In this document: piece after piece, positions 55,396 to 64,000 of the stretch
Numbering within the stretch: the first letter of the stretch is position 1
Layout: every line of letters begins with the position of its first letter
Assembly: GCA_030849805.1 (NCBI GenBank)
Contig: JASANZ010002271.1
Location: 122,691-186,690 of the forward strand
Source of the DNA: Sergeia podlipaevii
Taxonomy: Eukaryota; Euglenozoa; Kinetoplastea; Trypanosomatida; Trypanosomatidae
Direction of reading: 5' to 3'
Length of the DNA: 64,000 nucleotides
Made by a program: the position numbers and the translations under genes
The notes under the pieces: model-generated
Seen by the model: only the letters and a program-made list of their open reading frames with translations
Told to the model about the DNA's origin: nothing
The model's database searches: none

Positions 55396-57150
55396 ATGGA
55401 CCCCTATCGCCCGCGCAAGACAAGTAGCAGCTGTCCCCTCGACGTTGCAGCCCCGACCCGCTTCGTAGCCCGGCGTGGCGGTGCTGGTGGTAGCAGTGGA
55501 GGACCGTCAAACAGCTCGGGGTCTCAAAGGGAGTGCGGTGTAGCTGCGGCCTTGCCAGTGCATCCATGGATGCATCCATTGCTGCTGGATATCACAATGA
55601 AGATCCTCACACACCGTCCTACTGAGCCGCTGCACGCACTACACAGTCGAATGCGCTGCGAACGACTCATGCTGCTGCAAGGGGGCAAGCGAGCAGCTGG
55701 TGACGCGGCAAGGGTGAGCTCGGGGAAGAGTTCCGGCAGGGGTAGCAGTCCTAGGGCTGCGGTGGAAAGCGGCACGAACACTATGGATAATGCACGGTGG
55801 GTCTGGGAGTGGCTTGCCCCGTTCGGCGTGGAAGCGCTCTACACAATGATGTCGCCAGCATCACCACCACTTTGTGGAACTCATGTCGAAAGCATCAGAG
55901 GCGCAACATCACAAGAAAAAAACAAGGGGGAGACAGGGGAAGGATGCAGCATGCAAGAGGACGTGCATGCCACGGTCATCTCTCTTCTCTCTCGGCAGGT
56001 ACGCATCACACCAGAAGTGCGGCGTGCCTACACCACAAGTGGTCGCTCCTGCCCCGTGATGACTCCTCTCTCCTATAGTACTTGTACAGACGTAGAGGCA
56101 AGTGTGGTGGTGGTGTTCTGCCTCACGTGGATTGAGCTAGAAATGAGTGGCGTTTCTACCATGCTGGAAGAACGGTGCACGCTTCTGGCGGCGCTACTGG
56201 CGCTGCGGGTGCTCGAAAGCACATCGACAGATGAAGAGGAGAGTGAACGTTCCTTTTCAAAGAACGCGACTGCAGCAGAGAGCCCCATGGAAGGGGATGG
56301 AGCGGCAAGTGACGCTGCAGGGTCGCTGGAGATGCCTGCCACTAGTGACGAAAAGAGTCCATCATCGGCAGAGGAGCCAATGGACCACGAGGAGACAGCA
56401 CAGAAAAGGGTGCATCAGAGTGCTTGTAGTATCCACCAGGTAGTAGCGGCAACGCGTAGTTTAGCCCCCGCACAGATCACCACTTTACTTGTCTACCTGA
56501 GGGAATCGCTTCAGGCCGCTCTTCTCCGCGGAAAGGCCAGCCCACGCTGGAGCAAGAGTCCCAGAAGTAGCAGCGGCAGTACAGAACCACAGCGGCAAGA
56601 CTCAGGAACACCAAGTGGGGCAGAAGAGACCGTGCAGCAGTACATCACGCAGTGTCTTCAGAACCTCTTTCCTGCCACCGCGACCGCAGCCACCTCTATC
56701 ACTTTTTCTCCTATGGCTGTGAGTAGGGTGTTGACGTACCTCTCGGCAATTGCGATGAGCCTCAAAGACGTGGCGAGACCCATGGCGCTGCTCCTTGCAG
56801 CCAGAGGTCCTACCAGTTTTTCTCAAAAGTTTCGCACGGCGTGGCTGGCCGGAGTGCTGACCAGGTTGCAACTAAGCCACGAGGAGGAAAGACCTTGTAC
56901 CTCTCTGTCGAGGAAGGCTGCCACCTATGAAGCTCTCGGGAACCGTCTTGCCGTTCTTCTTATGGAATTCTCTGCCAGAGCTGGTGGAAACGATGCACTC
57001 TGCGGCATTGCCCAGAAAGCTACAGACGCATTGTTCAATGATGAGGATTGCGGCAGCGAAGGCGAATCAAAGGTAGCGGCGCAGCAAAAATTGTGGAACC
57101 ATCTCCTCTCGTGGATCGCGGCGATGGTTGGAGGGTGCGTGGACTTCTAA
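55396..57150 (+). CDS. Unrecognised protein with possible RIIa-like helix pair
   Basis: A 584-residue protein I cannot assign. Seen: an N-terminal Ser/Gly-rich tail; residues 52-90 with HPWMHPLLLDITMKILTHRP followed by TEPLHALHSRM, which resembles the RIIa/Dpy-30 dimerisation-docking pattern (hydrophobic helix, 'RPxxPL', second helix) found in many flagellar proteins; then WVWEWLAPFGVEALYTMMSP. Low-complexity acidic and Ser-rich regions (about 275-340 and 385-415) separate helical segments near 220-270, 350-380 and 415-520, which are rich in Leu/Ala and could form an alpha-solenoid. A flagellar or AKAP-related role is a guess from the short RIIa-like match only. The ATG lies just after a T/A-rich 5'UTR. 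Confidence 0.65.
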   Translation: MDPYRPRKTSSSCPLDVAAPTRFVARRGGAGGSSGGPSNSSGSQRECGVAAALPVHPWMHPLLLDITMKILTHRPTEPLHALHSRMRCERLMLLQGGKRAAGDAARVSSGKSSGRGSSPRAAVESGTNTMDNARWVWEWLAPFGVEALYTMMSPASPPLCGTHVESIRGATSQEKNKGETGEGCSMQEDVHATVISLLSRQVRITPEVRRAYTTSGRSCPVMTPLSYSTCTDVEASVVVVFCLTWIELEMSGVSTMLEERCTLLAALLALRVLESTSTDEEESERSFSKNATAAESPMEGDGAASDAAGSLEMPATSDEKSPSSAEEPMDHEETAQKRVHQSACSIHQVVAATRSLAPAQITTLLVYLRESLQAALLRGKASPRWSKSPRSSSGSTEPQRQDSGTPSGAEETVQQYITQCLQNLFPATATAATSITFSPMAVSRVLTYLSAIAMSLKDVARPMALLLAARGPTSFSQKFRTAWLAGVLTRLQLSHEEERPCTSLSRKAATYEALGNRLAVLLMEFSARAGGNDALCGIAQKATDALFNDEDCGSEGESKVAAQQKLWNHLLSWIAAMVGGCVDF

Positions 57151-57522
57151 ATAGGCAATTGCGTTTGTTGTGCGTGTGCATACGTACGTGTTTTCTTTGC
57201 TGCATTCTTAATGCGAAGAAGCAACAATATATAGTGCTTTGGTTTTCCTATCTTCGTATCCGTTCACTCTTCTTTTCCTTGTGATGCTGTTCTTTGATAT
57301 TGCATATCACAGTTTATCACCTTTACATTTATATGTGTCCTTATATCTATATAATAAGATTTCCTTTTCCACTCTTCTTTGCAAACGTATCAGTCACAAG
57401 TTGGTGGGATCGCACTCAGGGTTTTAGCACTTCAGTAGTCTTACCACTTTTCTATCAAATATAACAAAGAACACACTTTATACAATTTTTTTTTCCCTTC
57501 TTTCTTCTTAGGAACAGACAAA
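57151..57522. other. Short intergenic spacer
   Basis: A 0.37 kb spacer, T-rich, ending in a polypyrimidine tract. No gene seen. Confidence 0.6.
57486..57511 (+). promoter_or_regulatory. Trans-splice acceptor for the Nop9-like gene
   Basis: An uninterrupted T/C tract ends in CTTCTTAG with AG at 57510-57511. The ATG at 57523 is only 11 nt away, so the start is fixed and the 5'UTR is very short. Confidence 0.65.
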
Positions 57523-59655
57523 ATGGGTAGGAAGGCAGCCTTCACCAAGGCACGTATCCAGGACCTGCGCCAGAAGCAGGAGCAGCGCGTGCAGCGCTCT
57601 GTCGCTGAGCGTAACAAACGTCACGGTGTTGACACTGCGGAGCGCCTCATTCAGAAGACCGCCATTGCGCGTCCACTACCTGCCGCCGGGGATCGCGAGC
57701 TGCTCCTCAGCCAGTTCACCGAGGCCTGCCGTCTTCCAGGGCCGAGCATGGATCTCTGTACCCTCATGCATCACTACGCGGTAGAAGACGAGGCAGCGGC
57801 AGTGGCGGAGCCGTCGACTGCTGGCCGCAAGCGTGCCCGTGCAGAGCCCGATGTCAAGGCGCTTGATTCGATCGCTGACGCCCTCCTTCGCACACAGAAC
57901 GCCCCTGCTGCGGCTGGCGACGAAGACGAAGACGAGGAAGAGGAGGACTCCACGAGCATCTTGCAGGAGGTCCTCCAGGATGACAGCGGCCGCCGAGTAG
58001 TGTCAACACTACTTGAGTGCCTGCGCACTGCCGGGAGCAAGAAGGCAAACGCGGTAGCGGAAGCTGTGCTGGCGCAGTTTGAGGAGAATGAGCACCTTCC
58101 TGAGCATCACGTTGCTTGCCGCGTTATGAGCGCGCTGGTGGAGCATGGCGGGAGTGAGGTGCACCGTCGTGTATTGGACCTCTTCCGGCAGCGTGGTACG
58201 TCTATTGAAGACGTTCGGGGACTTCTCACGAACCGTCACACGTCCGTCACAATTGAAAATCTTCTGAAGCAGGTACCAAAAGAAACCGGTGGGTGGTTGA
58301 ATGAAGTGCTCGGCCTTACTGCCTCCCCTCCTGAAGTCTCGTGGAAGAAGAAGGGCAAGAAGCAGCAGTCCAACAACGAGATGCAGCTCAGCAATGAGGA
58401 CCTCATGGCTCTTCTCACCGATGCTGTTGCTGGCCCTGTCCTGTGCCAGCTCATCACCCCCGCCACCCGTGCGGCGTTCCTTAGCCGTCTTGACATCAAT
58501 ACTCTGCTAGAGTCCAAGCGCGGAACGACCTTCCTGACTCGTCTGCTTTCCCTTTCCCCTGCTGAGGACAACATGGCTGATGGCAAGGACAAGAAGAAGC
58601 AGCCTGCGGCAACGTCAATGGACGCGGAGGGGGTGACAGCGATGCTGGAGATGCTGCTGGAGCAGCTCGGCCAGGAGCTGCCGGCGATGTGCAAGAACAG
58701 GCGGGCCAACTTTGTTGTGCAGTCCATCATCAAGCTAGTTCCCGTCACTGGCAAGCGCGCGTGCGAAAACATGAGCAAGGTTGTGCGTGTGCTTGGTGGT
58801 GCGGAGCTCAGCATCCTCAGCACTGACAACATCGGCGTCCACGTACTAGTTACTCTTATTGATACCGCCATGGGGCTCCCCAATGAGTCCGCTGTGGAGG
58901 AGATCGGCGCACTGCTTCTGACCCGCCACACAGTGGGCGATCTGCTGTGCAGCCAGCACGGCAGCCTCGTCACACGCCACCTCATGCCCCTTGTTGCACG
59001 CAAGAACTCCAAGACCGGCCAACTGCTCTGCAGCGCCATTGAGCAAGACGTGGCCACACTCGCGTATAACTCCATTGGTAATCTGGTGGTGCAGTCCTTC
59101 CTGCGTGCTATTGGTGCCGCCGCCGCCTCGGCGTTTGCGCGCAAGGTGGCCAAGGAAAGTGAACTGCTGCGCATGTGCTGCGACATGTCGGCCTCACATG
59201 TTGTTTTCACACTGCTCGAAGTGGTGGATCCCACAACGCACACGTCGCTGTGCAACTCGCTCAGGCCACACGTGCTCACTCTCGCGACCCATATCAACGG
59301 TCGGTTTATTGTAGAGAAGGTAGCCGCGGCCAGCCGTGAGGTGCGTGAGGAGCTGCTGCGTCATTTTGTCGTTCTTTCTCAGCAGAAGGGTACCCAGCAC
59401 GTGCTCACCACCCTCGCCGCCAATCTTGATGCTCGCGGCAAGCAGAACCTTGCGAACACTGTCATTGTGCCCAACCTCAGCACGCTCGCCAGCCATCAAT
59501 GCAGCACAATTGCCCTTCAGAAACTCATGCAAGCGGAGCCGGCGGTCCTCCAGGCTGTCCAGGCCGCCTTTGCAGCGAACTCTCGCATGAAGAATGATGT
59601 GGCGCAGAACTTCTATGGAAAGTTCGTTGTTCAGATTGCACTCAACCCTCAGTAA
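57523..59655 (+). CDS. Nop9-like Pumilio-repeat protein
   Basis: A 710-residue RNA-binding protein of the Nop9/nucleolar Pumilio type, which in yeast binds pre-rRNA and times 18S maturation. Seen: a basic N-terminus (GRKAAFTKARIQDLRQKQEQR), an acidic stretch near 125-145, then PUF-type repeats across the rest: RRVVSTLLECLR (about 160), ANFVVQSIIKLVPVTGKRA (about 398), GVHVLVTLIDTA, GNLVVQSFLRAIGAAAA (about 522), ASHVVFTLLEVVD, GRFIVEKVAAASREV, GTQHVLTTLAANLD, CSTIALQKLM and GKFVVQIAL at the C-terminus. The long insertions between early repeats and the nucleolar-type tails fit Nop9 rather than cytosolic PUF mRNA regulators. With Erb1 it makes two ribosome-assembly factors in this window. Exact orthology was not tested. 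Confidence 0.8.
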   Translation: MGRKAAFTKARIQDLRQKQEQRVQRSVAERNKRHGVDTAERLIQKTAIARPLPAAGDRELLLSQFTEACRLPGPSMDLCTLMHHYAVEDEAAAVAEPSTAGRKRARAEPDVKALDSIADALLRTQNAPAAAGDEDEDEEEEDSTSILQEVLQDDSGRRVVSTLLECLRTAGSKKANAVAEAVLAQFEENEHLPEHHVACRVMSALVEHGGSEVHRRVLDLFRQRGTSIEDVRGLLTNRHTSVTIENLLKQVPKETGGWLNEVLGLTASPPEVSWKKKGKKQQSNNEMQLSNEDLMALLTDAVAGPVLCQLITPATRAAFLSRLDINTLLESKRGTTFLTRLLSLSPAEDNMADGKDKKKQPAATSMDAEGVTAMLEMLLEQLGQELPAMCKNRRANFVVQSIIKLVPVTGKRACENMSKVVRVLGGAELSILSTDNIGVHVLVTLIDTAMGLPNESAVEEIGALLLTRHTVGDLLCSQHGSLVTRHLMPLVARKNSKTGQLLCSAIEQDVATLAYNSIGNLVVQSFLRAIGAAAASAFARKVAKESELLRMCCDMSASHVVFTLLEVVDPTTHTSLCNSLRPHVLTLATHINGRFIVEKVAAASREVREELLRHFVVLSQQKGTQHVLTTLAANLDARGKQNLANTVIVPNLSTLASHQCSTIALQKLMQAEPAVLQAVQAAFAANSRMKNDVAQNFYGKFVVQIALNPQ

Positions 59656-60373
59656 ACTCACGTTCTTTCTTTGTGTTTCTTGGTAATTTGGTATTTGCTA
59701 AGTAAGAGAAATAGGCGATAATCAAAGGAGAAGCAAGTCTGTGTGTCCCACATTCTTAAATCCGTCTTCTTTCTCTGTATGAGCGCTTTTGTTTCCTGAT
59801 ATTTTGTCGGCGTATAACTTCATTAGTCGTATAAAACTGCATCTCCCCCGTGTGACACACAGGCAACAAGGGAGGAGGAGGAGATGAGCTGTTGTTAAGG
59901 ATTTAACTGTTATATATTTATTTATATGTTTATAAGATACATATAAAATGGGAAAGCAACTTTACAGGACACGTGGATTTACTTGAGGTGTCTTTCCCTA
60001 TTTCCTCCCGCCGCCCTCCTCGCTTTTTGTCTGCCTATGGCGCTGGGAGTGTGAAAACTCTCTTTCCTTCTGTGAGAAGAGTGTTCGTTGCCCCTCATTT
60101 TTTAAGTTGCATCCCTTTCAGCTCATATATGGCTTATATATGGCTCTCTTTTCATTTTTATTATTACTCATTCATCCACTTATTCATTCATGTTTCTCTG
60201 CAAAAGGTTTTATTTTGGGCAGTCACGAAGATTGTGACCTCTGTTCATTTTTCTATCCTTTCATTGCTTTTATTATTATTATTATTATTTACAAGTATTG
60301 TGCTGTTTTATATTTTCAATTTGCGCTCGTTTATTTGACAACAACTGGAAACAAGGCTATTCGACGTGTAAAT
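59656..60373. other. Intergenic spacer
   Basis: A 0.72 kb spacer with short TA-rich stretches near 59910-59945, T-rich tracts and an (ATT)n run near 60270-60288. The in-frame open sequence from 60107 begins at a TTG and looks like 5'UTR. Confidence 0.6.
60243..60295 (+). promoter_or_regulatory. Candidate trans-splice acceptor for the last protein gene
   Basis: A T/C tract and an (ATT)n run end in TTTACAAG with AG at 60294-60295. It supports the ATG at 60374 rather than an upstream non-ATG start. Confidence 0.45.
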
Positions 60374-62332
60374 ATGGCGGCAGCAGCAGCAGCCGCCACA
60401 GGCCCCATTAGCACCTTGCAGCAGCTCTGTGTCGATGTCCTGAAGCCTGAGGCCAAGGTGGACCGTGCCAAATTACGCAGGTCGGCTGAGCGGGAGCTGA
60501 GTAGCATCATCGCCACTGATGCTGCAGCAGTCAAGGCAGGCGTTGTAGATCTTTTCCCATCACTCGTCGCCCTCGCCGGGGCCAGCACGTATGACACCGC
60601 AGTGGTAAAGCTTTCTACGCTCTTTATCGAGTCCTTCGCCCCAGGCAAACTGGCTCTTGATGACAGCGTACTCTTGAAGATGGATGCTGCGATCCTAGCG
60701 ATGGTGCGCGTGCTACACCGCCCTGAGAAGTATGTTCATGGTAACAATAGTGGTGGCGAGCTGCTACACATTCGCTCGGTCGCTGCCGCAGTGCTCGCGC
60801 AGTGGATGGGGTACCTGGTACCTCGAGAAGCATCCCTCACAGTGGAGGGGAACTGGCGCAAGTGGCTTTCTGAGTTTGACGAGGCACTTGTTGGCACCAT
60901 AGCGACCTGGCTGCAGGAAGCTGCAGTGAGGCAAGAATTTCATCGCAGTAAAGGCGTGTCTGAGGAGCTGCGCTCTACCAACGCGCAGTTGCGTCTCCAC
61001 CTTTTCAAGCTCATTGCCGTCCTTGCATACAATCCGTGCGGACGCGCAGTGAACGCGTCCCAGTGGCTGTCTTCGGTAACCGCTGCTGCCCATCGCATTG
61101 GAGAGCCACACTACACGTCCGAGGACGCCTTGGTCTGTGCAGGAGCCCTCAAGATGCTTACGGAGCTCCGCGCGAGTGGAGTGATACCGCTGGGCTCGTG
61201 GGTGCAACTTGTCATGGAGATCGTGGCGGCGGCGTATCCGAATGGTATGAACGGCGCGCATGTGATGGCGGCGTCACGGATGGAAGAGCGTCGGCAGATC
61301 TGGGAGCAGGCAGGCAAGGAGGCGGCCAAGAATGCGAAAGCCGCGGCGGCGAGTGCAGGGGGCGCCGAGGCAATCCGGGTTCCATTCACCGCCAACGATG
61401 GTCTCCCGCTGTACTGCGCAGATGTCCTGCTCGCCGCACAGCAACTGGTGATGGCGGGGCTCACGGCTGAGGTGCGTCTCGACCCCAGTGATGAGGCGCG
61501 GCTGACGGATGCGCTGCTCTGTTTGTATTCGGTCTCGTGCAGCAACGCTCAGGAGGACGGGGCAGACCCGCTGCTGCCGGTGAAGAGTGCCCGCGTTGTG
61601 TTCGCCAGGTTTCACGATGCTCACGACGGCTCCATTTATGTGCACATGTACGAGAACCATTGCATCCGCAGCAAGTATGCAGTCACAGTGTTGGAAATGC
61701 TCCTGAGAGGACTGCTCAAGGCCGTGGTGCTTGGCAGCCAACAGCCAAGCGGTCCAGCATTTGGAGATGCCCTGCGCTACGCTGACGCTCTCTGCGAGGC
61801 GCTGGTGTGGCTACTAGATGCAGCGCTGGAGGGCTGCGGAACTCTCTCTAATCGCTGTAGCCCAGAGAACAGTCTGGATAGTGTCCTGCGTTCTGCCTTG
61901 GATGGAGCGCAGCACGCCATGGATGTTTGTGTGCTGGGAGGCAGTGGTGGTGGCCAAGGAGCTTACGGGCCTCCGCTATCCGACAGTGCAGTAACGCTGA
62001 CGCTGCGGTTTGTGCAGTGTCAAACTCTGTATCTGCTCCTTTTGTTTGTTTCTGAGGTGTTGATGCGAGTGGGGGTCAATGATGAGGAGTCGTGGTTTTA
62101 CGGAATTCGGGAGCATCTTTATGAAATGGCGGAGCACATTGAAGCGAACCTGAGGGTATGCTGGGTGCAGCATGGAGCGCTGGTGGAGCCCAAACTAGAT
62201 GAATTAGCCTCGTTCTTCGCACCTTATTCTGCCAAAATAATGGGTATGCTGCCCCACTCCTCACGCAAGCTGGCCTCATCTGGTTGTAGAGGATTGTACA
62301 AGACGTTTTGTGACGAGATTGTGCTGCTTTAG
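60374..62332 (+). CDS. Unrecognised alpha-helical (ARM/HEAT-like) protein
   Basis: A 652-residue protein I do not recognise. Seen: an Ala-run start, then amphipathic helices through most of the length (for example LQQLCVDVLKPEAKVDRAKL, LLKMDAAILAMVRVLHRP, LRLHLFKLIAVLAYNP, EDALVCAGALKMLTELR, YAVTVLEMLLRGLLKAVVL, YADALCEALVWLLDAALEG, CQTLYLLLLFVSEVLM), the pattern of an alpha-solenoid. An Ala/Lys-rich helix at about 310-330 and a Gly-rich loop near 520-530 break the series. There is no signal peptide and no membrane span long enough to be sure of. It is the last protein gene before the tRNA cluster, so it is probably the end of this transcription unit. Function unknown. Confidence 0.75.
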   Translation: MAAAAAAATGPISTLQQLCVDVLKPEAKVDRAKLRRSAERELSSIIATDAAAVKAGVVDLFPSLVALAGASTYDTAVVKLSTLFIESFAPGKLALDDSVLLKMDAAILAMVRVLHRPEKYVHGNNSGGELLHIRSVAAAVLAQWMGYLVPREASLTVEGNWRKWLSEFDEALVGTIATWLQEAAVRQEFHRSKGVSEELRSTNAQLRLHLFKLIAVLAYNPCGRAVNASQWLSSVTAAAHRIGEPHYTSEDALVCAGALKMLTELRASGVIPLGSWVQLVMEIVAAAYPNGMNGAHVMAASRMEERRQIWEQAGKEAAKNAKAAAASAGGAEAIRVPFTANDGLPLYCADVLLAAQQLVMAGLTAEVRLDPSDEARLTDALLCLYSVSCSNAQEDGADPLLPVKSARVVFARFHDAHDGSIYVHMYENHCIRSKYAVTVLEMLLRGLLKAVVLGSQQPSGPAFGDALRYADALCEALVWLLDAALEGCGTLSNRCSPENSLDSVLRSALDGAQHAMDVCVLGGSGGGQGAYGPPLSDSAVTLTLRFVQCQTLYLLLLFVSEVLMRVGVNDEESWFYGIREHLYEMAEHIEANLRVCWVQHGALVEPKLDELASFFAPYSAKIMGMLPHSSRKLASSGCRGLYKTFCDEIVLL

Positions 62333-62521
62333 TGACTTGCAAACGTGAAACAATAACAAAAGAAGACTGAGCTCAGTGGGCTTTCCTGCCACGAAAAGTG
62401 TGCGTGCAACTCATGGCCCCTTTTCCTCTGCTCAACAAAAACAACAACAGTGCCCCCTCTTTTCTCTTTTGTTTCTCTCACAACCACAGAAAAGAAAGGA
62501 AACGTCACGCAATTTGCTTTG

Positions 62522-62600
62522 AAAAAGTGGACGGGTAGGGGATCGAACCCTAGGCCTTCCGTATGCGAAACGGACGCTCTACCACTGAGCTACACGCCCA
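62522..62600. repeat. Left arm of tRNA-Ala inverted duplication
   Basis: The 79 bases are the exact reverse complement of 62886-62964. They include the tRNA gene, one base before it and the first part of its T-run terminator. Confidence 0.9.
62528..62599 (-). tRNA. tRNA-Ala (anticodon CGC)
   Basis: A 72-nt cloverleaf. The anticodon loop TTCGCAT gives CGC, which reads GCG. The acceptor stem has the G3-U70 pair that marks alanine tRNAs, with one U6/C67 mismatch; D-arm GCTC/GAGC and T-arm TAGGG/CCCTA pair. Discriminator base A. The T-arm GGTTCGATCC is the internal B box, and five Ts on the - strand (62526-62522) serve as the Pol III terminator. It is transcribed away from the divergent tRNA-Gly. 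Confidence 0.95.
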
Positions 62601-62693
62601 TTGAAAGCGGATAAATGCATTGTGAAGTTTCTTTCTTTCAATTCTTAGCAGCAGGAGCGCATCATGCCAGAAAATGTACACGGCACACGATGT

Positions 62694-62764
62694 GCGCCGT
62701 TGGTCTAGTGGCATGATGGTACCCTCCCAAGGTATTGACCCGGGTTCGATTCCCGGACGGCGCA
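62694..62764 (+). tRNA. tRNA-Gly (anticodon CCC)
   Basis: A 71-nt cloverleaf with a perfect 7-bp acceptor stem (GCGCCGT/ACGGCGC). The anticodon loop CTCCCAA gives CCC, which reads GGG. T-arm CCGGGTTCGATTCCCGG includes the B box; discriminator A. A TTTT terminator follows at 62766-62769. It starts 94 bp from the divergent tRNA-Ala. Confidence 0.95.
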
Positions 62765-62885
62765 ATTTTCCGACCAGTTCCCCTTTCTTTAGAAATTAGA
62801 GAAAGCAAGCGCCACCAAAAGTTATCGAGCTTCTTTGCCTTCAGTTGGGCTAAATGAAGCGCCGGTTGTTCGTAAAAGCGCATAT

Positions 62886-62964
62886 TGGGCGTGTAGCTCA
62901 GTGGTAGAGCGTCCGTTTCGCATACGGAAGGCCTAGGGTTCGATCCCCTACCCGTCCACTTTTT
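62886..62964. repeat. Right arm of tRNA-Ala inverted duplication
   Basis: Exact reverse complement of 62522-62600, around the + strand tRNA-Ala. Beyond these 79 bases the flanks differ. Confidence 0.9.
62887..62958 (+). tRNA. tRNA-Ala (anticodon CGC), second copy
   Basis: Identical in all 72 bases to the - strand copy at 62528-62599, including the G3-U70 pair and the U6/C67 mismatch. An eight-T terminator follows at 62960-62967. Confidence 0.95.
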
Positions 62965-64000
62965 TTTGGAATAAGAATATCTTTTCCAACGGCTACATTG
63001 ATTATCAATCTTCTTTTTCTTCTGATGGCGCCCCCCTTGGTAGGGATCGAAACTGAGTCGCCGGCGCATGCTAGAAAGGGAGGAAAGGTATCTACGCACA
63101 CCATCGCTGGTTATGTGGGACTCAGCCATTGGAGAGACACCGAAGCTCATACCCACTAAAACCCCCCGAGGTGGAGAATAAAGTTCACCACACCGCCATT
63201 TCCAGCATGCGTGGCGACCCAGCCGGCGCTGGATCCCCTTTGGCCGCTCTCCAGTCATAGGTGTGAAGCCATGGCAAAGTCTTGACGACCAACAGGAATG
63301 ACCTTGACTTGTATTAGCGTGGCTCAGTGAAGTAAAGAAAAAGAGCTACCTCATAGTGCTTCCCTCATCGCGAGGTGCTGGACACAAACGGATGGTTCGT
63401 TCGAGCAAGAAGCTCAGAGACACCTAGTCCTTCGAGATGGTTTCCCACATCTACTCTAACCCAGAGTGAGGTCATCAACAAGGTACAGTAATCAGAGTTA
63501 TGCACCTATAACGCCGTGAGGAAAGTCTTGTCGGCGTTTGGTGTAAAATTACGCTGCCAAGGGGCTCCACTACACCCCCAGAACCGCAGGGGCGACAGAT
63601 CCCCGATTCTCGTCAACTTTTGAGTCTACACAAAGCCAACAAACAATACATTGCTGCATCGAAATACCTACTCCATTAGAACTTGCCCTTGACAACAGTG
63701 AAATGCGTAAAAATGGATCACCCACATGTATCAATGTTTCCACCCGAAACTTTACCATCCCAACAACCGCCAACTTGCTATAGCATCCCCATATACCACC
63801 CAACGATCTTCTACAGAAAACCAGATACAACATCATCCACTAAATTCCGGCGGAACACATCGCAACATTCTTTAACCAAACAAAAACGCTTTCCTTTAAG
63901 AGCCAGCCAAACACCACAGTAGCCAACCCAACAAGCCCGCCGCAATCAAAGGCCTTAACCACCAGCCAGCCCGAGACAACTTACGCTGACAATTCCCACT
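62959..64000. other. Gene-less terminal region, possible decayed mobile element
   Basis: About 1 kb without the T/A homopolymers and polypyrimidine tracts of the other spacers. It contains an imperfect inverted repeat (63053-63080 and 63196-63222) and, from about 63570, a C/A-rich, G-poor + strand with only broken open frames (for example 79 codons at 63683-63922, and a competing frame that stops near 63783). This looks like decayed coding or retroelement sequence, but no domain is recognisable. Its place beside a tRNA cluster at the end of a gene array fits where trypanosomatid retroelement remnants are often found. Confidence 0.35.
63053..63222. repeat. Imperfect inverted repeat, arms about 27 bp
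   Basis: Arm CTGAGTCGCCGGCGCATGCT (plus AGAAAGGG) at 63053-63080 matches the reverse complement of 63196-63222 with three mismatches and one single-base gap. The arms are separated by 115 bases. Confidence 0.65.

Noticed and set aside
58236..59297. 353-codon open frame on the - strand
   Set aside because: It lies antisense to the Nop9-like Pumilio gene and has no domain-like sequence.
60107..60373. N-terminal extension with apparent membrane spans on the last protein gene
   Set aside because: It starts at a TTG and is encoded by T-rich and (ATT)n sequence that holds the likely splice acceptor.
62662..63258. 198-codon open frame on the - strand
   Set aside because: It runs through two tRNA genes and an inverted repeat, so coding is unlikely.

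Overview
The window reads as nuclear DNA of a trypanosomatid (Kinetoplastea). Seventeen intron-less protein genes all lie on the + strand in one head-to-tail array. They are separated by AT-rich spacers full of homopolymers, (TA)n and (GT)n runs and polypyrimidine tracts followed by an AG, the signature of polycistronic transcription with spliced-leader trans-splicing. Several families fit a kinetoplastid: a Pif1-type helicase, an LIG k-like mitochondrial DNA ligase and a giant TmcB/PAS membrane protein. No species or genus is claimed.

Layout. 0-2.6 kb: Pif1-like helicase whose reading frame is open to the window edge. 5-6.6 kb: a basic protein with an AT-hook-like motif and two possible polo-box-like segments. 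7.2-8 kb: 14-3-3. 10.2-11.5 kb: OPA3-like mitochondrial protein with a long insert. 12.6-14.3 kb: tail-anchored coiled-coil protein. 15.4-18.5 kb: DUF2779-type protein combining a Cas4/RecB-like cysteine pattern with a DEDD-exonuclease-like domain. 19.2-20.8 kb: tandem universal-stress-protein-like domains. 22.1-25.8 kb: tubulin tyrosine ligase-like enzyme. 28.6-31.1 kb: Erb1/BOP1. 32-33.9 kb: RCC1-repeat protein. 34.4-36.5 kb: mitochondrial-type protein built of about six related modules. 37-38.9 kb: LRR/coiled-coil protein. 39.8-51.5 kb: a 3873-residue TmcB-like membrane protein with about 13 PAS units. 52.7-54.8 kb: ATP-dependent DNA ligase. 55.4-57.2 kb: unrecognised protein with a possible RIIa-like helix pair. 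57.5-59.7 kb: Nop9-like Pumilio protein. 60.4-62.3 kb: unrecognised helical protein.

The array ends at a Pol III cluster (62.5-63 kb): tRNA-Ala(CGC) on -, tRNA-Gly(CCC) on +, and an identical tRNA-Ala(CGC) on +. The last kilobase has no intact gene, an imperfect inverted repeat and a compositional change, and may hold a decayed mobile element.

The genes are not an operon in the functional sense. They share transcription but mix organelle DNA/RNA maintenance (helicase, ligase, modular protein, OPA3), ribosome biogenesis (Erb1, Nop9-like), cytoskeleton (TTLL) and signalling or sensing (14-3-3, PAS giant). Start codons were chosen as the first in-frame ATG downstream of a plausible splice acceptor; several longer open frames begin at non-ATG codons inside untranslated sequence and were trimmed.
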